Position numbers and translations under genes: made by a program. A DNA stretch of 58,305 bases from Synergistaceae bacterium (GTDB taxonomy: Bacteria > Synergistota > Synergistia > Synergistales > Aminobacteriaceae): positions 1 to 58,305 of the forward strand of contig JAFYBQ010000025.1 of NCBI GenBank assembly GCA_017540085.1. The letters run 5' to 3'. The notes beneath the pieces are model-generated. The model did not search any database. It was not told the DNA's origin and saw nothing but the letters and a program-made list of their open reading frames with translations. Shown piece by piece: positions 32,965 through 41,673 of this stretch (position 1 is the first letter of the stretch; each line of letters opens with the position of its first letter).

Positions 32965-34704
32965 TTACTTCCACAGCTCCCACTTTGACTGATCTGTGTG
33001 AAGAAGGTGATGTGCCTTTTCGCCTAACGGTTCGCCAAGGTATTCCTTGTAGCACTGAACGATTGACGGGTTCTCGTGTGAGAATCGCAGAGTCATCTTC
33101 CTGTCCATGTCGAGAAGGATTTTCCCGCGGCTTTCTCCGAGTTCGTTACCTTCCTCGATGGGCTGACCGCCTCCGCCCGCGCACCCTGTCGGGCAGGCCA
33201 TGCACTCAATGAAATCATACTGAGCTTTTCCGCTCCTGACATCCTCGCAAAGCCTGCGGATATTTCCCAGTCCGTGAGCTACGGCAATACGCAGTTTCTT
33301 TCCGGCAATCTCAAATTCTGTTTCCTTTATGCCGTCATAGTCGCGAACGTAGCGGAATGCATTTGCGTCCGGGTTCTTGCCCGTAACGAGGTAATACGCG
33401 CTCCGTAATGCCGCCTCCATGACTCCGCCGGTCGTCCCGAAAATATGACCAGCTCCCGACGCTGTTCCGAGGGGTGCGTCAAATTCTCCGTCTGAGAGCG
33501 CTTTTACGTCAATTCCTTCCGACTTTATGAGCCTGTCAAGCTCTCTCACTGTCAAGACTACATCAATATCCCTCGCGCCTGAAGCGTTCATGCAGTCAAC
33601 ATCGCACTCATACTTCTTTGCGGTGCAGGGCATGAATGACACGTGATATATCTTGTCGGCCTCAACTCCGAGAATCTGTGCGTACCACGTCTTGATGATT
33701 GCACCGAACATCTGCTGAGGTGATTTCGCTGATGAGAGATTCGGCACAAGATCAGGAAATTCCATCTTTATGAAGCGTACCCAGCCCGGGCAGCATGATG
33801 TGAACATCGGGAATTTCTCCGGCTTTCCTGCTGCTGCGTTCTTGAGTTTCGCTACAAATTCTGAGCCTTCCTCCATGATCGTCAAGTCAGCAGAAAAATC
33901 TGTATCAAACACGTAATTGAACCCTACAGCCCGTAATGCCGCCGCGAGTCTCTCCGCGCTTGCTTCCTCGTGTGAAAGTCCGAGCTTTTCGCCCCATGAC
34001 GTTCTCACAGCCGGAGCTACTGACGCGATCATGATCTTGTCGCCCTGTGCGAATGCGTCGCGAACCTTCTGCGTGTCATCGCGCTCAACCAATGCGCCGA
34101 CCGGGCAATGTGTTATGCACTGCCCGCAGATTGTGCAGTGTACTTCGGGATCTGTGATTTCTTTTCCGCCCGTAACGCCTACTGTTGTGCGTGAGCCTGA
34201 CTTGGCGATGTCCCACACGTTCATTTGCTGAATCTTTTCGCAGACCTGAACACAGCGCATACACTTTATGCACTTGTCATCGTTTCGGATTAACGGAAAA
34301 TCGCTGTTCCATCTGAACGCGGCTATATCCTCGTGGTAAGGGAACGTGTTAATTCCTAAATCGTTTGCTGTCGTCTGAAGCTCACAGTTCCCGGAGCGGA
34401 CGCACTCAGCGCACCTTGCGTTATGCTGTGAGAGGATTAATTCAACGTTCGTCCTTCTTGCCTGTCTGACTTTCGGGCTGTTCGTGATAATCTTCATGCC
34501 TTCCTGAACGTAAGTGTTGCATGATGACACGAGACGGTCAAGCCCTTCTATTTCGACGACGCAGACACGGCACGCGCCTATTTCGTTTACGTTCTTGAGG
34601 TAGCACAAATGCGGAATGGTTATGTGATTGAGCTTTGCGGCCTCAAGTATCGTTGTGTTTTCGGGGACTTGTATTGCCTTGCCGTTAATTGTCGCGTTTA
34701 CCAT
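32965..34704 (-). CDS. [FeFe] hydrogenase catalytic subunit (HndD/HydA type, group A)
   Basis: This 579-residue cytoplasmic enzyme interconverts H2 with protons and electrons. From the N-terminus it has a [2Fe-2S] ferredoxin domain (CYLKNVNEIGACRVCVVEIE, residues 34-53), the His-Cys [4Fe-4S] segment (HNARCAECVRSGNCELQ), and two [4Fe-4S] motifs (CIKCMRCVQVC and CTICGQCITHCPVGA). The H-cluster domain follows with L1 FTSCCPGWVRF, L2 MPCTAKKYE and L3 ECMACPTGCAGGGGQP. All ligand cysteines are present. It overlaps the upstream partner gene. Maturases HydEFG are not in the window. Confidence 0.96.
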   Translation of the reverse strand: MVNATINGKAIQVPENTTILEAAKLNHITIPHLCYLKNVNEIGACRVCVVEIEGLDRLVSSCNTYVQEGMKIITNSPKVRQARRTNVELILSQHNARCAECVRSGNCELQTTANDLGINTFPYHEDIAAFRWNSDFPLIRNDDKCIKCMRCVQVCEKIQQMNVWDIAKSGSRTTVGVTGGKEITDPEVHCTICGQCITHCPVGALVERDDTQKVRDAFAQGDKIMIASVAPAVRTSWGEKLGLSHEEASAERLAAALRAVGFNYVFDTDFSADLTIMEEGSEFVAKLKNAAAGKPEKFPMFTSCCPGWVRFIKMEFPDLVPNLSSAKSPQQMFGAIIKTWYAQILGVEADKIYHVSFMPCTAKKYECDVDCMNASGARDIDVVLTVRELDRLIKSEGIDVKALSDGEFDAPLGTASGAGHIFGTTGGVMEAALRSAYYLVTGKNPDANAFRYVRDYDGIKETEFEIAGKKLRIAVAHGLGNIRRLCEDVRSGKAQYDFIECMACPTGCAGGGGQPIEEGNELGESRGKILLDMDRKMTLRFSHENPSIVQCYKEYLGEPLGEKAHHLLHTDQSKWELWK

Positions 34705-36551
34705 TTCACTTCACGCCCCTCTCTGAATTTTCCGAAGCCGTAATAGTCGCACCGTAAGCACCTTCCCGACTCCTGTTCCATTTCCTCCTGTGTCATTCCC
34801 TTTTCGACAAGCTCGAAATCGTGAATACGCTGGTCAATCGGACGCTCGCGCATTTTGACTCTTCCGCAGGCCGGGCGGTTATGCGGAACGGGGTCAGGAA
34901 TTTCAACAGGAAGCGTTATCGGGTGATGGAAGCCGAGATATTCATCAATGTTAGCGGCGGCGACTTTTCCTGCGGCGATGGCTCGTATTACTGTCGCGGG
35001 GCCTGATACGCAGTCTCCCCCGGAGAAAACGCCCTCCATTTTGTCGCCTTTAACCTGCTCGCTGTCGAATGCCTCAATGCAGCCCCATTTGACCGCAATC
35101 CCGGACTCCTCGAAATTGTGCGAGTCGATTCCCTGCCCAATCGCAACAACGATAATATCTGCCTCAATGCGTATAGGATCTGCGCTTGCGTCTTTGGGAG
35201 CGGGGCGGCCTCCTTTAATGTTGCTTATCATCTGCTGTTTCACCCAGAGTGCTTTGGCTTTTCCGTCTTCAACTTCAACCTTCAGCGGGGCGGCAAGCTC
35301 TATAATCTCGCACCCTTCAACCTCTGTCGCTTCTACTTCCTCCGCTAATGCTGTCATGTCATCTTTGCGCCTGCGGTAAGCTAATGTAACTTTGTCCGCG
35401 TTGAGACGTAATGACGATCTCGCGCAGTCCATAGCAACGTTACCGCCTCCGACAACGACAACCTTTTTCCCGCGAAAATCGGGGAAATCCTCATCGCCGA
35501 TTCTCCGCAAGAGTGTTACAGCCGACATAACGCCGTCTGCGTCCTCGCCGGGAATCCGTAATGATTTATCCGTGTGCGCTCCGATTGCGATATATACAGC
35601 GTCAAAATTCTCGCGGAGCTTTGAGAGCGGGTAATCTTTTCCGCCGATTGATACCTCTTTGTGTACTTTGATGTCCCCGGCAGTGAGCAATGTTTCAATC
35701 TCTTCATGCAGGACTTCACGCGGGAGTCTGTATGACGGGATTCCGTAACGGAGCATTCCGCCGAGTCTCTTGCGCTGTTCAAAGATTTCTACGCTGTGTC
35801 CCATCATGCCGAGATAATATGCGGCTGAAATTCCGCTTGGGCCTCCTCCGACAATGGCGACCTTCTTCCCTGTTGCGGGCGCGGGCTTCTCGCCTTCACG
35901 GTAAACAGGAACATGGCCGGCGTGATCTATCGCGTAAAGTTTGAGGCCGCGAATGTTTATCGCGTCATCTACCATTCTCCTGCGGCATTTGTTCTCGCAG
36001 GGATGTTCGCAGACCATAGCGCAGACTGACGGGAACGGGTTATCTTTGCGGATGAGTCTCACTGCGTCGGCATATCTTCCGGCGTTCACGAGAGCGATAT
36101 ATCCGGGAATGTCTACATGCGCGGGGCATAACGTTACGCACGGAACAGCCCGGAATCCTTCTGATGTGCACTGATGGCCTTTAGCGTGTGCTTCGTAGTC
36201 CTCGCGGAATCCTTTCACGCCCTTCAAGACCATGTTAGCGGCCTCGTAACCTATAGCGCAGTCAGCGGATGTTGAAATAGCTTCTGCAGTCTTCTCGATC
36301 GTCTCAACGGTCTTCATATTTCCTTTGCCGTCAATCAAATCATCAATGAGCCTCTCAAGCTGAGGAAGACCCACGCGGCAGGGCACACATTTTCCGCAGG
36401 TCTGTGCGGCGCAAACTTTGAGATAGCTGCTCGCAACGTCAAGCGGACAAAGAGCAGGGGGCGCACCCGTAACACGCCGTTCAAGGTCTTTGTGAAGGGA
36501 TTCTACGGCGGCCTGAGCTTTTGTCTCATTCATAATGCTAAGGCGACTCAA
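34698..36551 (-). CDS. NuoF C-terminal/GltD-type fusion NAD(P)H oxidoreductase, hydrogenase partner
   Basis: The protein has 617 residues. Residues 45-100 resemble the C-terminal 4Fe-4S part of NuoF/HydB (QTCGKCVPCRVGLPQLERL). Residues 130-600 resemble the small subunit of NADPH glutamate synthase/NfnB: a cysteine-rich region (CVTLCPAHVDIPGYIALVN, CEHPCENKCRR), FAD-binding VAIVGGGPSGISAAYYL, NAD(P)-binding VVVVGGGNVAMDCARS and CVSGPATVIRAIAAGKVAA. It would pass electrons between NAD(P)H and the hydrogenase. The gene overlaps the hydrogenase start by 7 nt. The start is TTG at 36551 with GAGGGAG, or ATG at 36533. A NuoE-like subunit is missing. Confidence 0.88.
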   Translation of the reverse strand: MSRLSIMNETKAQAAVESLHKDLERRVTGAPPALCPLDVASSYLKVCAAQTCGKCVPCRVGLPQLERLIDDLIDGKGNMKTVETIEKTAEAISTSADCAIGYEAANMVLKGVKGFREDYEAHAKGHQCTSEGFRAVPCVTLCPAHVDIPGYIALVNAGRYADAVRLIRKDNPFPSVCAMVCEHPCENKCRRRMVDDAINIRGLKLYAIDHAGHVPVYREGEKPAPATGKKVAIVGGGPSGISAAYYLGMMGHSVEIFEQRKRLGGMLRYGIPSYRLPREVLHEEIETLLTAGDIKVHKEVSIGGKDYPLSKLRENFDAVYIAIGAHTDKSLRIPGEDADGVMSAVTLLRRIGDEDFPDFRGKKVVVVGGGNVAMDCARSSLRLNADKVTLAYRRRKDDMTALAEEVEATEVEGCEIIELAAPLKVEVEDGKAKALWVKQQMISNIKGGRPAPKDASADPIRIEADIIVVAIGQGIDSHNFEESGIAVKWGCIEAFDSEQVKGDKMEGVFSGGDCVSGPATVIRAIAAGKVAAANIDEYLGFHHPITLPVEIPDPVPHNRPACGRVKMRERPIDQRIHDFELVEKGMTQEEMEQESGRCLRCDYYGFGKFREGREVKW

Positions 36552-36606
36552 AATTGATTCACTCCCTCGTTGTTATTTGTGAAAATTTTACCCCTTGGAT
36601 GAGATT

Positions 36607-36635
36607 ATTATACCTGAAATTGCTACGGCCATGAA
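36607..36635 (-). promoter_or_regulatory. Probable promoter of the hydrogenase operon
   Basis: On the minus strand, TATAAT (36607-36612) has TTCATG 17 bp upstream. The -35 matches consensus only partly. The leader is about 50 nt. Confidence 0.45.
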
Positions 36636-36665
36636 AAAATTTGCGCGGCATTGTGAGATTTTGAG

Positions 36666-36710
36666 GCAAAAAAATTCTCCCTTCTGACAATTGCCGGAGG
36701 GGAGAATTTT
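36666..36710 (-). terminator. Terminator of the serS/WecG-like operon
   Basis: A perfect 11-bp stem AAAATTCTCCC (36671-36681) / GGGAGAATTTT (36700-36710) is followed on the minus strand by a T run. It starts directly at the stop codon of the glycosyltransferase fusion. Confidence 0.85.
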
Positions 36711-38387
36711 TTACTTCCTGTAAAGCCCTAAGCGTGAGGCAAATATTCTCAGCGTGAACGAAATCAGACGCAGATTATTCCGCCACCGCCCAGGCTCCTG
36801 CAACATTCGGTAGAGCCACTCAAAGCCGATTTTCTGAACCCACAAGGGAGCGCGCAATAGATTCCCGCTGAACACATCAAACGCTCCCCCGACTCCAACG
36901 CACAATATACCCCGGAGCTTGTCCCGATGACGGTACACCCATTTCTCCTGGCGCGGCTGACCCATCGCAACAAGCAGAATTTTCGCGCCTGACCGGGAAA
37001 TTTCAGCGGGTATAGTCTCGTCCCTCACGTCAAAATATCCGTCCCTCGCCCCCGCGACAACAAGGCCGGGAATTTTGTCCTGCAATATTTCCGCGCATTT
37101 CACCGCAGTGTCGCCCGCAGCACCGCAGAAATACACAGGCCATCCCTCAGCCGCCGCCGTCCGGCATAAGTTCTCCGCAAAATCAATCCCCGCGACTCTC
37201 TCCTGAACAGGCCGCCCAAGAATATACATTCCCGCGCATAACCCGGAGCCGTCAGCAAGCCTCATTGATGACCAGTCTACAGCCTCTGCAAATTCCTCAT
37301 CATCAATAAACGTCTCCATGCCTATGGCGTTAAGGGTAACGATTAATTTTGCTGACTGCGGGTCGGGATTCTGAATCATTCCCCGCGCTTTTGAGACCGC
37401 GTAATTCATTGACACGTTGTCGAAATCAACGCCCCATAGGGACGGGGGAAGCGGATTTTTCCTGCTCCTTATGTGCCGGAAGATTATCACCGCAAGCACT
37501 ATCAGCCCGGCAACTGTCCACTTCTCCCACGCCGCCGCCATGCTCGTAACAGCGCAAAGCCCCGCAACTGACTGCACAGCCTCAGAATGTTCCACGCCGT
37601 CGCGGAGCATATCACGGTAAATTTTGCCTCCTTCATGAGGGTCTGAGTCGGTCATTATGCTTTTTGCGAACGACACGAGAATTTCAGCCGCCGGAATCGC
37701 AAACAGTCCAAGCGAGAGAAATAATACGGTGCTTAACACGATTCCTTTTGTCGAACCCATTATTGATGTGCCTGCCACGAGGAAGCCCCACATTGATGAG
37801 AGGGATTTTCCTGCCTGGCGGTACATGTTGCCGAAACGAGACCAGAATCCCGCAAGCAGCATCATTCCCGCGAATGACATGAAGAACTCGCCCGAACCCG
37901 TAGCAATGCAGGCCGACATCATAAGCACGAACGTAACCGCTAAAACATGGCCGGTGAGTCCGGGAATTTCGTCAATGTACCTGAATATGAACGGGAAAAA
38001 GCTGAACCACATTGTCCCGGCAATGAGCGAGAATGCCGGAGTGAGGTAGATATATTCTCCGTCCGGGAATCGTATGAAGTGTACCGCCGGGCCGTAATAC
38101 GTGCATAGGAGTCCTATTACGGGGTAGAGCCATCGCCAGCCCTTTCTGCCGTAAATATCCTCAGCGATTCCTGCCACAGCCGCAAGCATAGCCCCTGCCA
38201 CGACTATTTTCGCGTCCATGCTCCCGAACCATATCGCAAGAACCATGAACGCCCCCGCAAGAACTATATCCCGCATATATCCGTACTGCCTCGCGTCAAG
38301 AAGGTACTTGATATATTTCTGGACTCCGATACATATTCCGGCCATGAGGACACAGCCGAGTACCACGAAAATATTACCGTGCGTCAA
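36711..38387 (-). CDS. MraY/WecA-like membrane domain fused to WecG/TagA/CpsF glycosyltransferase
   Basis: The protein has 558 residues. Residues 1-300 contain about ten TM segments that align by pattern with polyprenyl-phosphate sugar-phosphate transferases, but the catalytic motifs are altered. AGIAEDIYG stands where an Asp-Asp motif is expected, and IDEIPGLTGH where the NxIDGLDGL motif is expected. Residues 320-540 are a WecG/TagA domain with LADGSGLCAGMYIL, LLVAMGQPRQEKWV and CVGVGGAFDVFSGN. It probably makes an undecaprenyl-linked disaccharide for a surface polymer. The TTG start at 38387 overlaps serS by 14 nt. A GTG 21 nt downstream is an alternative start. Confidence 0.85.
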   Translation of the reverse strand: MTHGNIFVVLGCVLMAGICIGVQKYIKYLLDARQYGYMRDIVLAGAFMVLAIWFGSMDAKIVVAGAMLAAVAGIAEDIYGRKGWRWLYPVIGLLCTYYGPAVHFIRFPDGEYIYLTPAFSLIAGTMWFSFFPFIFRYIDEIPGLTGHVLAVTFVLMMSACIATGSGEFFMSFAGMMLLAGFWSRFGNMYRQAGKSLSSMWGFLVAGTSIMGSTKGIVLSTVLFLSLGLFAIPAAEILVSFAKSIMTDSDPHEGGKIYRDMLRDGVEHSEAVQSVAGLCAVTSMAAAWEKWTVAGLIVLAVIIFRHIRSRKNPLPPSLWGVDFDNVSMNYAVSKARGMIQNPDPQSAKLIVTLNAIGMETFIDDEEFAEAVDWSSMRLADGSGLCAGMYILGRPVQERVAGIDFAENLCRTAAAEGWPVYFCGAAGDTAVKCAEILQDKIPGLVVAGARDGYFDVRDETIPAEISRSGAKILLVAMGQPRQEKWVYRHRDKLRGILCVGVGGAFDVFSGNLLRAPLWVQKIGFEWLYRMLQEPGRWRNNLRLISFTLRIFASRLGLYRK

Positions 38388-39654
38388 TTCTCGTCAGTCC
38401 GTCCATGTAAGGCACGAGGGCTTCGGGGATTGTTATGCTTCCGTCTTCATTCTGGTAATTCTCGATGATGGCAATTAATGTGCGTCCTACTGCGATTCCT
38501 GAGCCGTTAAGGGTGTGCGCGAATCTGGGCTTGCTTCCGTCCGCCGGCCTGTAACGCAGGTTCATTCGCCGGGCTTGGAAGTCCTCACAGTTTGAGCATG
38601 AGCTGATTTCGCGGTATTTGTTCTGAGACGGCAGCCACACTTCAAGATCGTATGTCTTGCATGAGCCGAACCCAATATCCCCGGAGCAGAGATTTACGAC
38701 ATGATACGGGAGATTGAGAATTTTGAGGACATCCTCAGCGTTTGAGGTGAGTTTTTCGAGTTCGTCATAGCTTGTCTCAGGTGTGCAGATTTTCACCATT
38801 TCAACTTTGTCGAACTGGTGCTGACGCATGAGTCCCCGTACATCTCTTCCCGCGCTGCCTGCCTCGCGCCTGAAACACGGAGTATACGCGGTGTAATATT
38901 TCGGGAGGTCTTTTTCCTCAAGTATGCTTTCACGGTTGAGATTCGTCAATGGCACTTCAGCGGTAGGGATAAGCCATAAGTCATCATTCTGCAATTTGTA
39001 CAAATCCTCCGCGAATTTCGGCAATTGCCCGGTACCCTCAAGAATCGCCGAACGTACCATGAAAGGCGGCTCAACCTCTAAATATCCGTGCTGTTTCGTG
39101 TGAAGGTCAAGCATGAAATTGACTAATGCCCGCTCCATTCTCGCGCCGAGTCCCTGAAGGACGGTGAAACGGCTCTGCGCTAACATGACTCCCTTCTCAA
39201 AGTCCATAATTCCGAGAGCCTCTGCCACGTCCCAATGCGGTTTAGGCTCAAAGGAAAATTTCCGGGGTTCTCCCCATGTCCGCACAACGGGGTTATCATT
39301 CTCATCATTGCCGATTGGAGTCGTTGCGCTTAACTTGTTGGGAAGGGTCATTAAGTAGCCGTGTAATTCCTCCTCGATTTTTGCCAGCTCTGAATCAAGC
39401 TCGCTGATTTTCCCGCCCATTGCTTTGATTTCGGCTTTGAGGGCGTTTACGTCAAGTGAGGGGTCATTCTTGGCCATTCCGATACGCTTTGAGCCTTCAT
39501 TGCGTTTTGCTTTGAGGTCTTCTGTTTCGCCGATGATTCTGCGCCGTTTAGCGTCAAGCTCCGTGAGTACAGCCAAGTTGAAATCGTGCTTTCTGTCCCG
39601 GAGCATTCCGGCGTATTCGTCCATGTTGGAGAGTATATATTTGATGTCGAGCAT
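38374..39654 (-). CDS. serS: Seryl-tRNA synthetase
   Basis: This 426-residue class II synthetase charges tRNA-Ser. An N-terminal antiparallel coiled coil (residues 28-100) is followed by motif 2 (YTPCFRREAGSAGRDVRGL, near residues 255-275) and motif 3 (GSGIAVGRTLIAIIENYQ). EISSCSNCEDFQARRMNLRY is also typical. It follows ribH by 6 nt. No T-box is visible upstream. Confidence 0.97.
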   Translation of the reverse strand: MLDIKYILSNMDEYAGMLRDRKHDFNLAVLTELDAKRRRIIGETEDLKAKRNEGSKRIGMAKNDPSLDVNALKAEIKAMGGKISELDSELAKIEEELHGYLMTLPNKLSATTPIGNDENDNPVVRTWGEPRKFSFEPKPHWDVAEALGIMDFEKGVMLAQSRFTVLQGLGARMERALVNFMLDLHTKQHGYLEVEPPFMVRSAILEGTGQLPKFAEDLYKLQNDDLWLIPTAEVPLTNLNRESILEEKDLPKYYTAYTPCFRREAGSAGRDVRGLMRQHQFDKVEMVKICTPETSYDELEKLTSNAEDVLKILNLPYHVVNLCSGDIGFGSCKTYDLEVWLPSQNKYREISSCSNCEDFQARRMNLRYRPADGSKPRFAHTLNGSGIAVGRTLIAIIENYQNEDGSITIPEALVPYMDGLTRIDAR

Positions 39655-39660
39655 TGTGGA

Positions 39661-40149
39661 TTAGTTCCCTTCTGTTGATGTAGTTTTTCTGACGGCACGG
39701 AGTAAATTTGCCATCTCAATCGCACCTAAAGCGCAGTCAGATCCCTTGTTGCCAGCCTTGCTGCCTGACCGCAAGAGTGCCTGCTCCAATGTATCACACG
39801 TAAGCACCCCGAAAAGGACGGGGACTCGATGTTTCAGGCCGACAGACGCGAGTCCCTTTGACGACTCCGCCGCTACATAGTCGAAATGCGGAGTATCACC
39901 GCGAATCACCGCGCCAAGTGCTATAACAGCGTCATATTTCCCCGTAAGCACGACTTCCTCGGCGATTAACGGAAGCTCCCACGCCCCAGGAACCCAGTAG
40001 ATGTCGATTGCGTTCGGTGATACGTCATGACGGATGAGGGTATCTTTTGCGCCCTCGATGAGTCGGGATGTTACTATGTCATTGAAGCGTGAGGCGATTA
40101 TTGCGATATTGAGACCTGAGCCGATTAATTTTCCTTCTGTTACTTTCAC
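39661..40149 (-). CDS. ribH: 6,7-dimethyl-8-ribityllumazine synthase
   Basis: The 162-residue enzyme forms lumazine from 5-amino-6-ribitylaminouracil and dihydroxybutanone phosphate. The features are IAIIASRFNDIVTSRLIEGA, VPGAWELPL, GAVIRGDTPHFDYVAAES and CDTLEQALLRSGSKAGNKG. I chose the GTG at 40149, which has GGAGGAAA upstream. An open extension to 40254 runs through a dispersed repeat and is not protein-like. It sits between ribA and serS. Confidence 0.94.
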   Translation of the reverse strand: MKVTEGKLIGSGLNIAIIASRFNDIVTSRLIEGAKDTLIRHDVSPNAIDIYWVPGAWELPLIAEEVVLTGKYDAVIALGAVIRGDTPHFDYVAAESSKGLASVGLKHRVPVLFGVLTCDTLEQALLRSGSKAGNKGSDCALGAIEMANLLRAVRKTTSTEGN

Positions 40150-40186
40150 TGCTTTATTTCCTCCTTCATTTGACTGTGTTCCTGAA

Positions 40187-40250
40187 CCCCTCTTCCGCTC
40201 GCGCTCCCTCCCCCCTAATTTAGGGGGGACTAAGGGGGGCAGAGGGGTTA
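40187..40250 (-). repeat. Dispersed hairpin repeat between ribA and ribH (copy 2)
   Basis: Read on the minus strand, it contains CTGCCCCCCTTAG, then CCCCCCTAAATTAGGGGGG (a self-complementary hairpin), then GAGGGAGCGCGAGCGGAAG. The last part matches the 5391-5419 segment of the first copy with two differences. It lies in the ribA-ribH spacer, just upstream of the ribH ribosome site. Confidence 0.8.
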
Positions 40251-40271
40251 CCACAAAAGGGACAATGTTGG

Positions 40272-40922
40272 TCAGACTGTAAACACATGACCCATGCGGC
40301 TGGCTTTTGTGTCAAGATACTTAATATTATAGTCGTTGGGCGTAATTACGATTGGCACGCGCTCGGTGATTTCTATTCCGTATTCTTCTAGGCCGGAAAT
40401 TTTGCCGGGGTTGTTCGTCATCAGGCGTATTCGTTTGAGTCCAAGGTCTTTGAGAATCTCCGCGCCTGTTCCGTATTCCCTCATGTCGGGGGGGAAGCCT
40501 AATGCCACGTTTGCGTCTACTGTGTCGAGTCCCTCGTCCTGAAGCTGATACGCCCGTAGCTTGTTGAGGAGACCTATTCCGCGTCCTTCCTGCCTCATGT
40601 AGAGCAATGCCCCGCGCCCCTCGTCAGCAATCATCTTCAAGGCTGTGTGTAGCTGAGGCCCGCAGTCGCACCTGAGAGAGCCGAGAACATCCCCGGTGAA
40701 GCATTCGCTGTGTACTCGGACTAAAACGGGTTCGGGAGTCGAAATATCGCCCATGACTAACGCTAAATGAGTGTGGGAGTCGTCATCCTGCGTTATGCTC
40801 CTGTATGCGCTGACTTGGAAGAGTCCAAAGGGAGTCGGGATTGGGACGGTTAATTTTTTCTCAACGCGCTTGTATTTGCTTTTTGTGATTATTATTTCGT
40901 GATCGTGATTATGGCAGTCCAA
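40272..40922 (-). CDS. ribA: GTP cyclohydrolase II (stand-alone RibA)
   Basis: The 216-residue enzyme opens GTP in the first step of riboflavin synthesis. The zinc ligands are in [39 protein letters not shown] and [16 protein letters not shown] are characteristic. Many bacteria have a RibBA fusion. Here the N-terminal 25 residues ([19 protein letters not shown]) resemble the linker region only, and no ribB-like sequence precedes them. The start is TTG at 40922. It is upstream of ribH and separated from ribD and ribE by 2.7 kb. Confidence 0.93.
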   Translation of the reverse strand: MDCHNHDHEIIITKSKYKRVEKKLTVPIPTPFGLFQVSAYRSITQDDDSHTHLALVMGDISTPEPVLVRVHSECFTGDVLGSLRCDCGPQLHTALKMIADEGRGALLYMRQEGRGIGLLNKLRAYQLQDEGLDTVDANVALGFPPDMREYGTGAEILKDLGLKRIRLMTNNPGKISGLEEYGIEITERVPIVITPNDYNIKYLDTKASRMGHVFTV

Positions 40923-40953
40923 ATGTTTATCATCTCTCTTTGCGGGAGTTATA

Positions 40954-41214
40954 TTAGCAGAAATATCTTATCTCGCCAAAATAATCCAGCCACGCTTCAA
41001 TGATAGTACCGATGTCATCTTTTATTGCCTCAATCAGCCTCCGCAGTCCTTTTTCAGGAATCCGTGAATTGTTGTTGGCTACAATGGCTTTGCCGTCTTT
41101 CGTTATCCATATCTTTGTAGCATTTGGGCCGGGCTGTCCTATAGCAATATGTACATGCACAGGCTCGCGAGGTTCTCCTTCATTCGTCCAGAAAATATAA
41201 CGTATCGGCCAATC
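40954..41214 (-). pseudogene. DUF4160-type protein fragment without a normal start codon
   Basis: The open frame encodes a DUF4160-like protein: FWTNEGEPREPVHVHIAIG, then KIWITKDGKAIV, then IPEKGLRRLIEAIK, then [12 protein letters not shown]. The recognisable part extends upstream of the first GTG (41160) as far as DWPIRYIF, where it meets TAG at 41215-41217, the stop codon of the upstream gene in the same frame. No ATG, GTG or TTG lies in that N-terminal part. Either translation starts at the GTG (AAGGAG 14 nt upstream) and the protein is truncated, or the gene is a remnant joined to the upstream gene. Confidence 0.6.
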
Positions 41215-41481
41215 CTAAAAATAGTCGGCACAAGTAATCCCTCCGTCCTGTGAGTACTTCATGAAAAGAGCTTCATTCATTCTGACAAGGTGCTTCAGGT
41301 ACTGCATTTCCAGCCACGAATAGCCGTTGACCTCCCATCTGTACATAGGAAGCCAGCACGTAGCGTCGTGAAATCCTCCGTCAACAGGAGTCTCAATATA
41401 CACTTTCACGGTGCCGTCCGGGTACATCTCTGAATGCGTAATCTCTGTGTCATCGTTGAGGGTCATAAAAGGGTACATCAT
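41215..41481 (-). CDS. Conserved hypothetical protein (about 88 aa)
   Basis: I do not assign a function. The protein is acidic and aromatic-rich, with the segments TLNDDTEITHSEMYPDGTVK, the segment FHDATCWLPMYRWEVNGYSW and a C-terminal KYSQDGGITCADYF. It has no signal peptide or TM segment. Similar short proteins are, to my recollection, common in gut Firmicutes. I chose the ATG at 41481 (GGAG 12 nt upstream); 41478 and 41493 are alternatives. TGCTAATAT upstream could be a -10. Confidence 0.6.
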   Translation of the reverse strand: MMYPFMTLNDDTEITHSEMYPDGTVKVYIETPVDGGFHDATCWLPMYRWEVNGYSWLEMQYLKHLVRMNEALFMKYSQDGGITCADYF

Positions 41482-41517
41482 GATTCGTTTCATCTCCTTT
41501 CGCGGGTATATTAGCAC

Positions 41518-41551
41518 ACAAAAAAAGCACCGGCTGTGAGTGTCCGATGCT
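41518..41551 (-). terminator. Terminator of the small-protein operon
   Basis: AGCACCGG (41526-41533) pairs with CCGATGCT (41544-41551) through one G-U. On the minus strand a run of T follows. It closes the operon that begins at the poly-C promoter. Confidence 0.8.
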
Positions 41552-41565
41552 CTTGTGATTTCCTG

Positions 41566-41673
41566 CTACACTTCCTCGAAATGATGACGCTTGTCCGGCA
41601 ATTTGGGGCATTTGTCGAAGCTGTTTGCGTTTGACCGGGGGCGCGAGCCTTTGTCTGTGTTCCAGCTTACCAC
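41566..41673 (-). CDS. Possible 35-residue small protein
   Basis: A GTG overlapping the stop of the preceding 71-aa gene opens a 35-codon frame. Its composition is polar, rich in Lys, Asp and His, with one cysteine (FDKCPKLPDKRHHFEEV). There is no separate ribosome site, so it would depend on coupling. It ends 15 nt before the operon terminator, which supports it weakly. An overlapping open frame in another phase (41450-41677) runs through the terminator and is less likely. Confidence 0.35.
   Translation of the reverse strand: MVSWNTDKGSRPRSNANSFDKCPKLPDKRHHFEEV

Noticed and set aside
40150-40254. N-terminal extension of ribH
   Set aside because: It translates the dispersed repeat into Pro/Arg/Lys-rich sequence; GTG at 40149 has a good Shine-Dalgarno.
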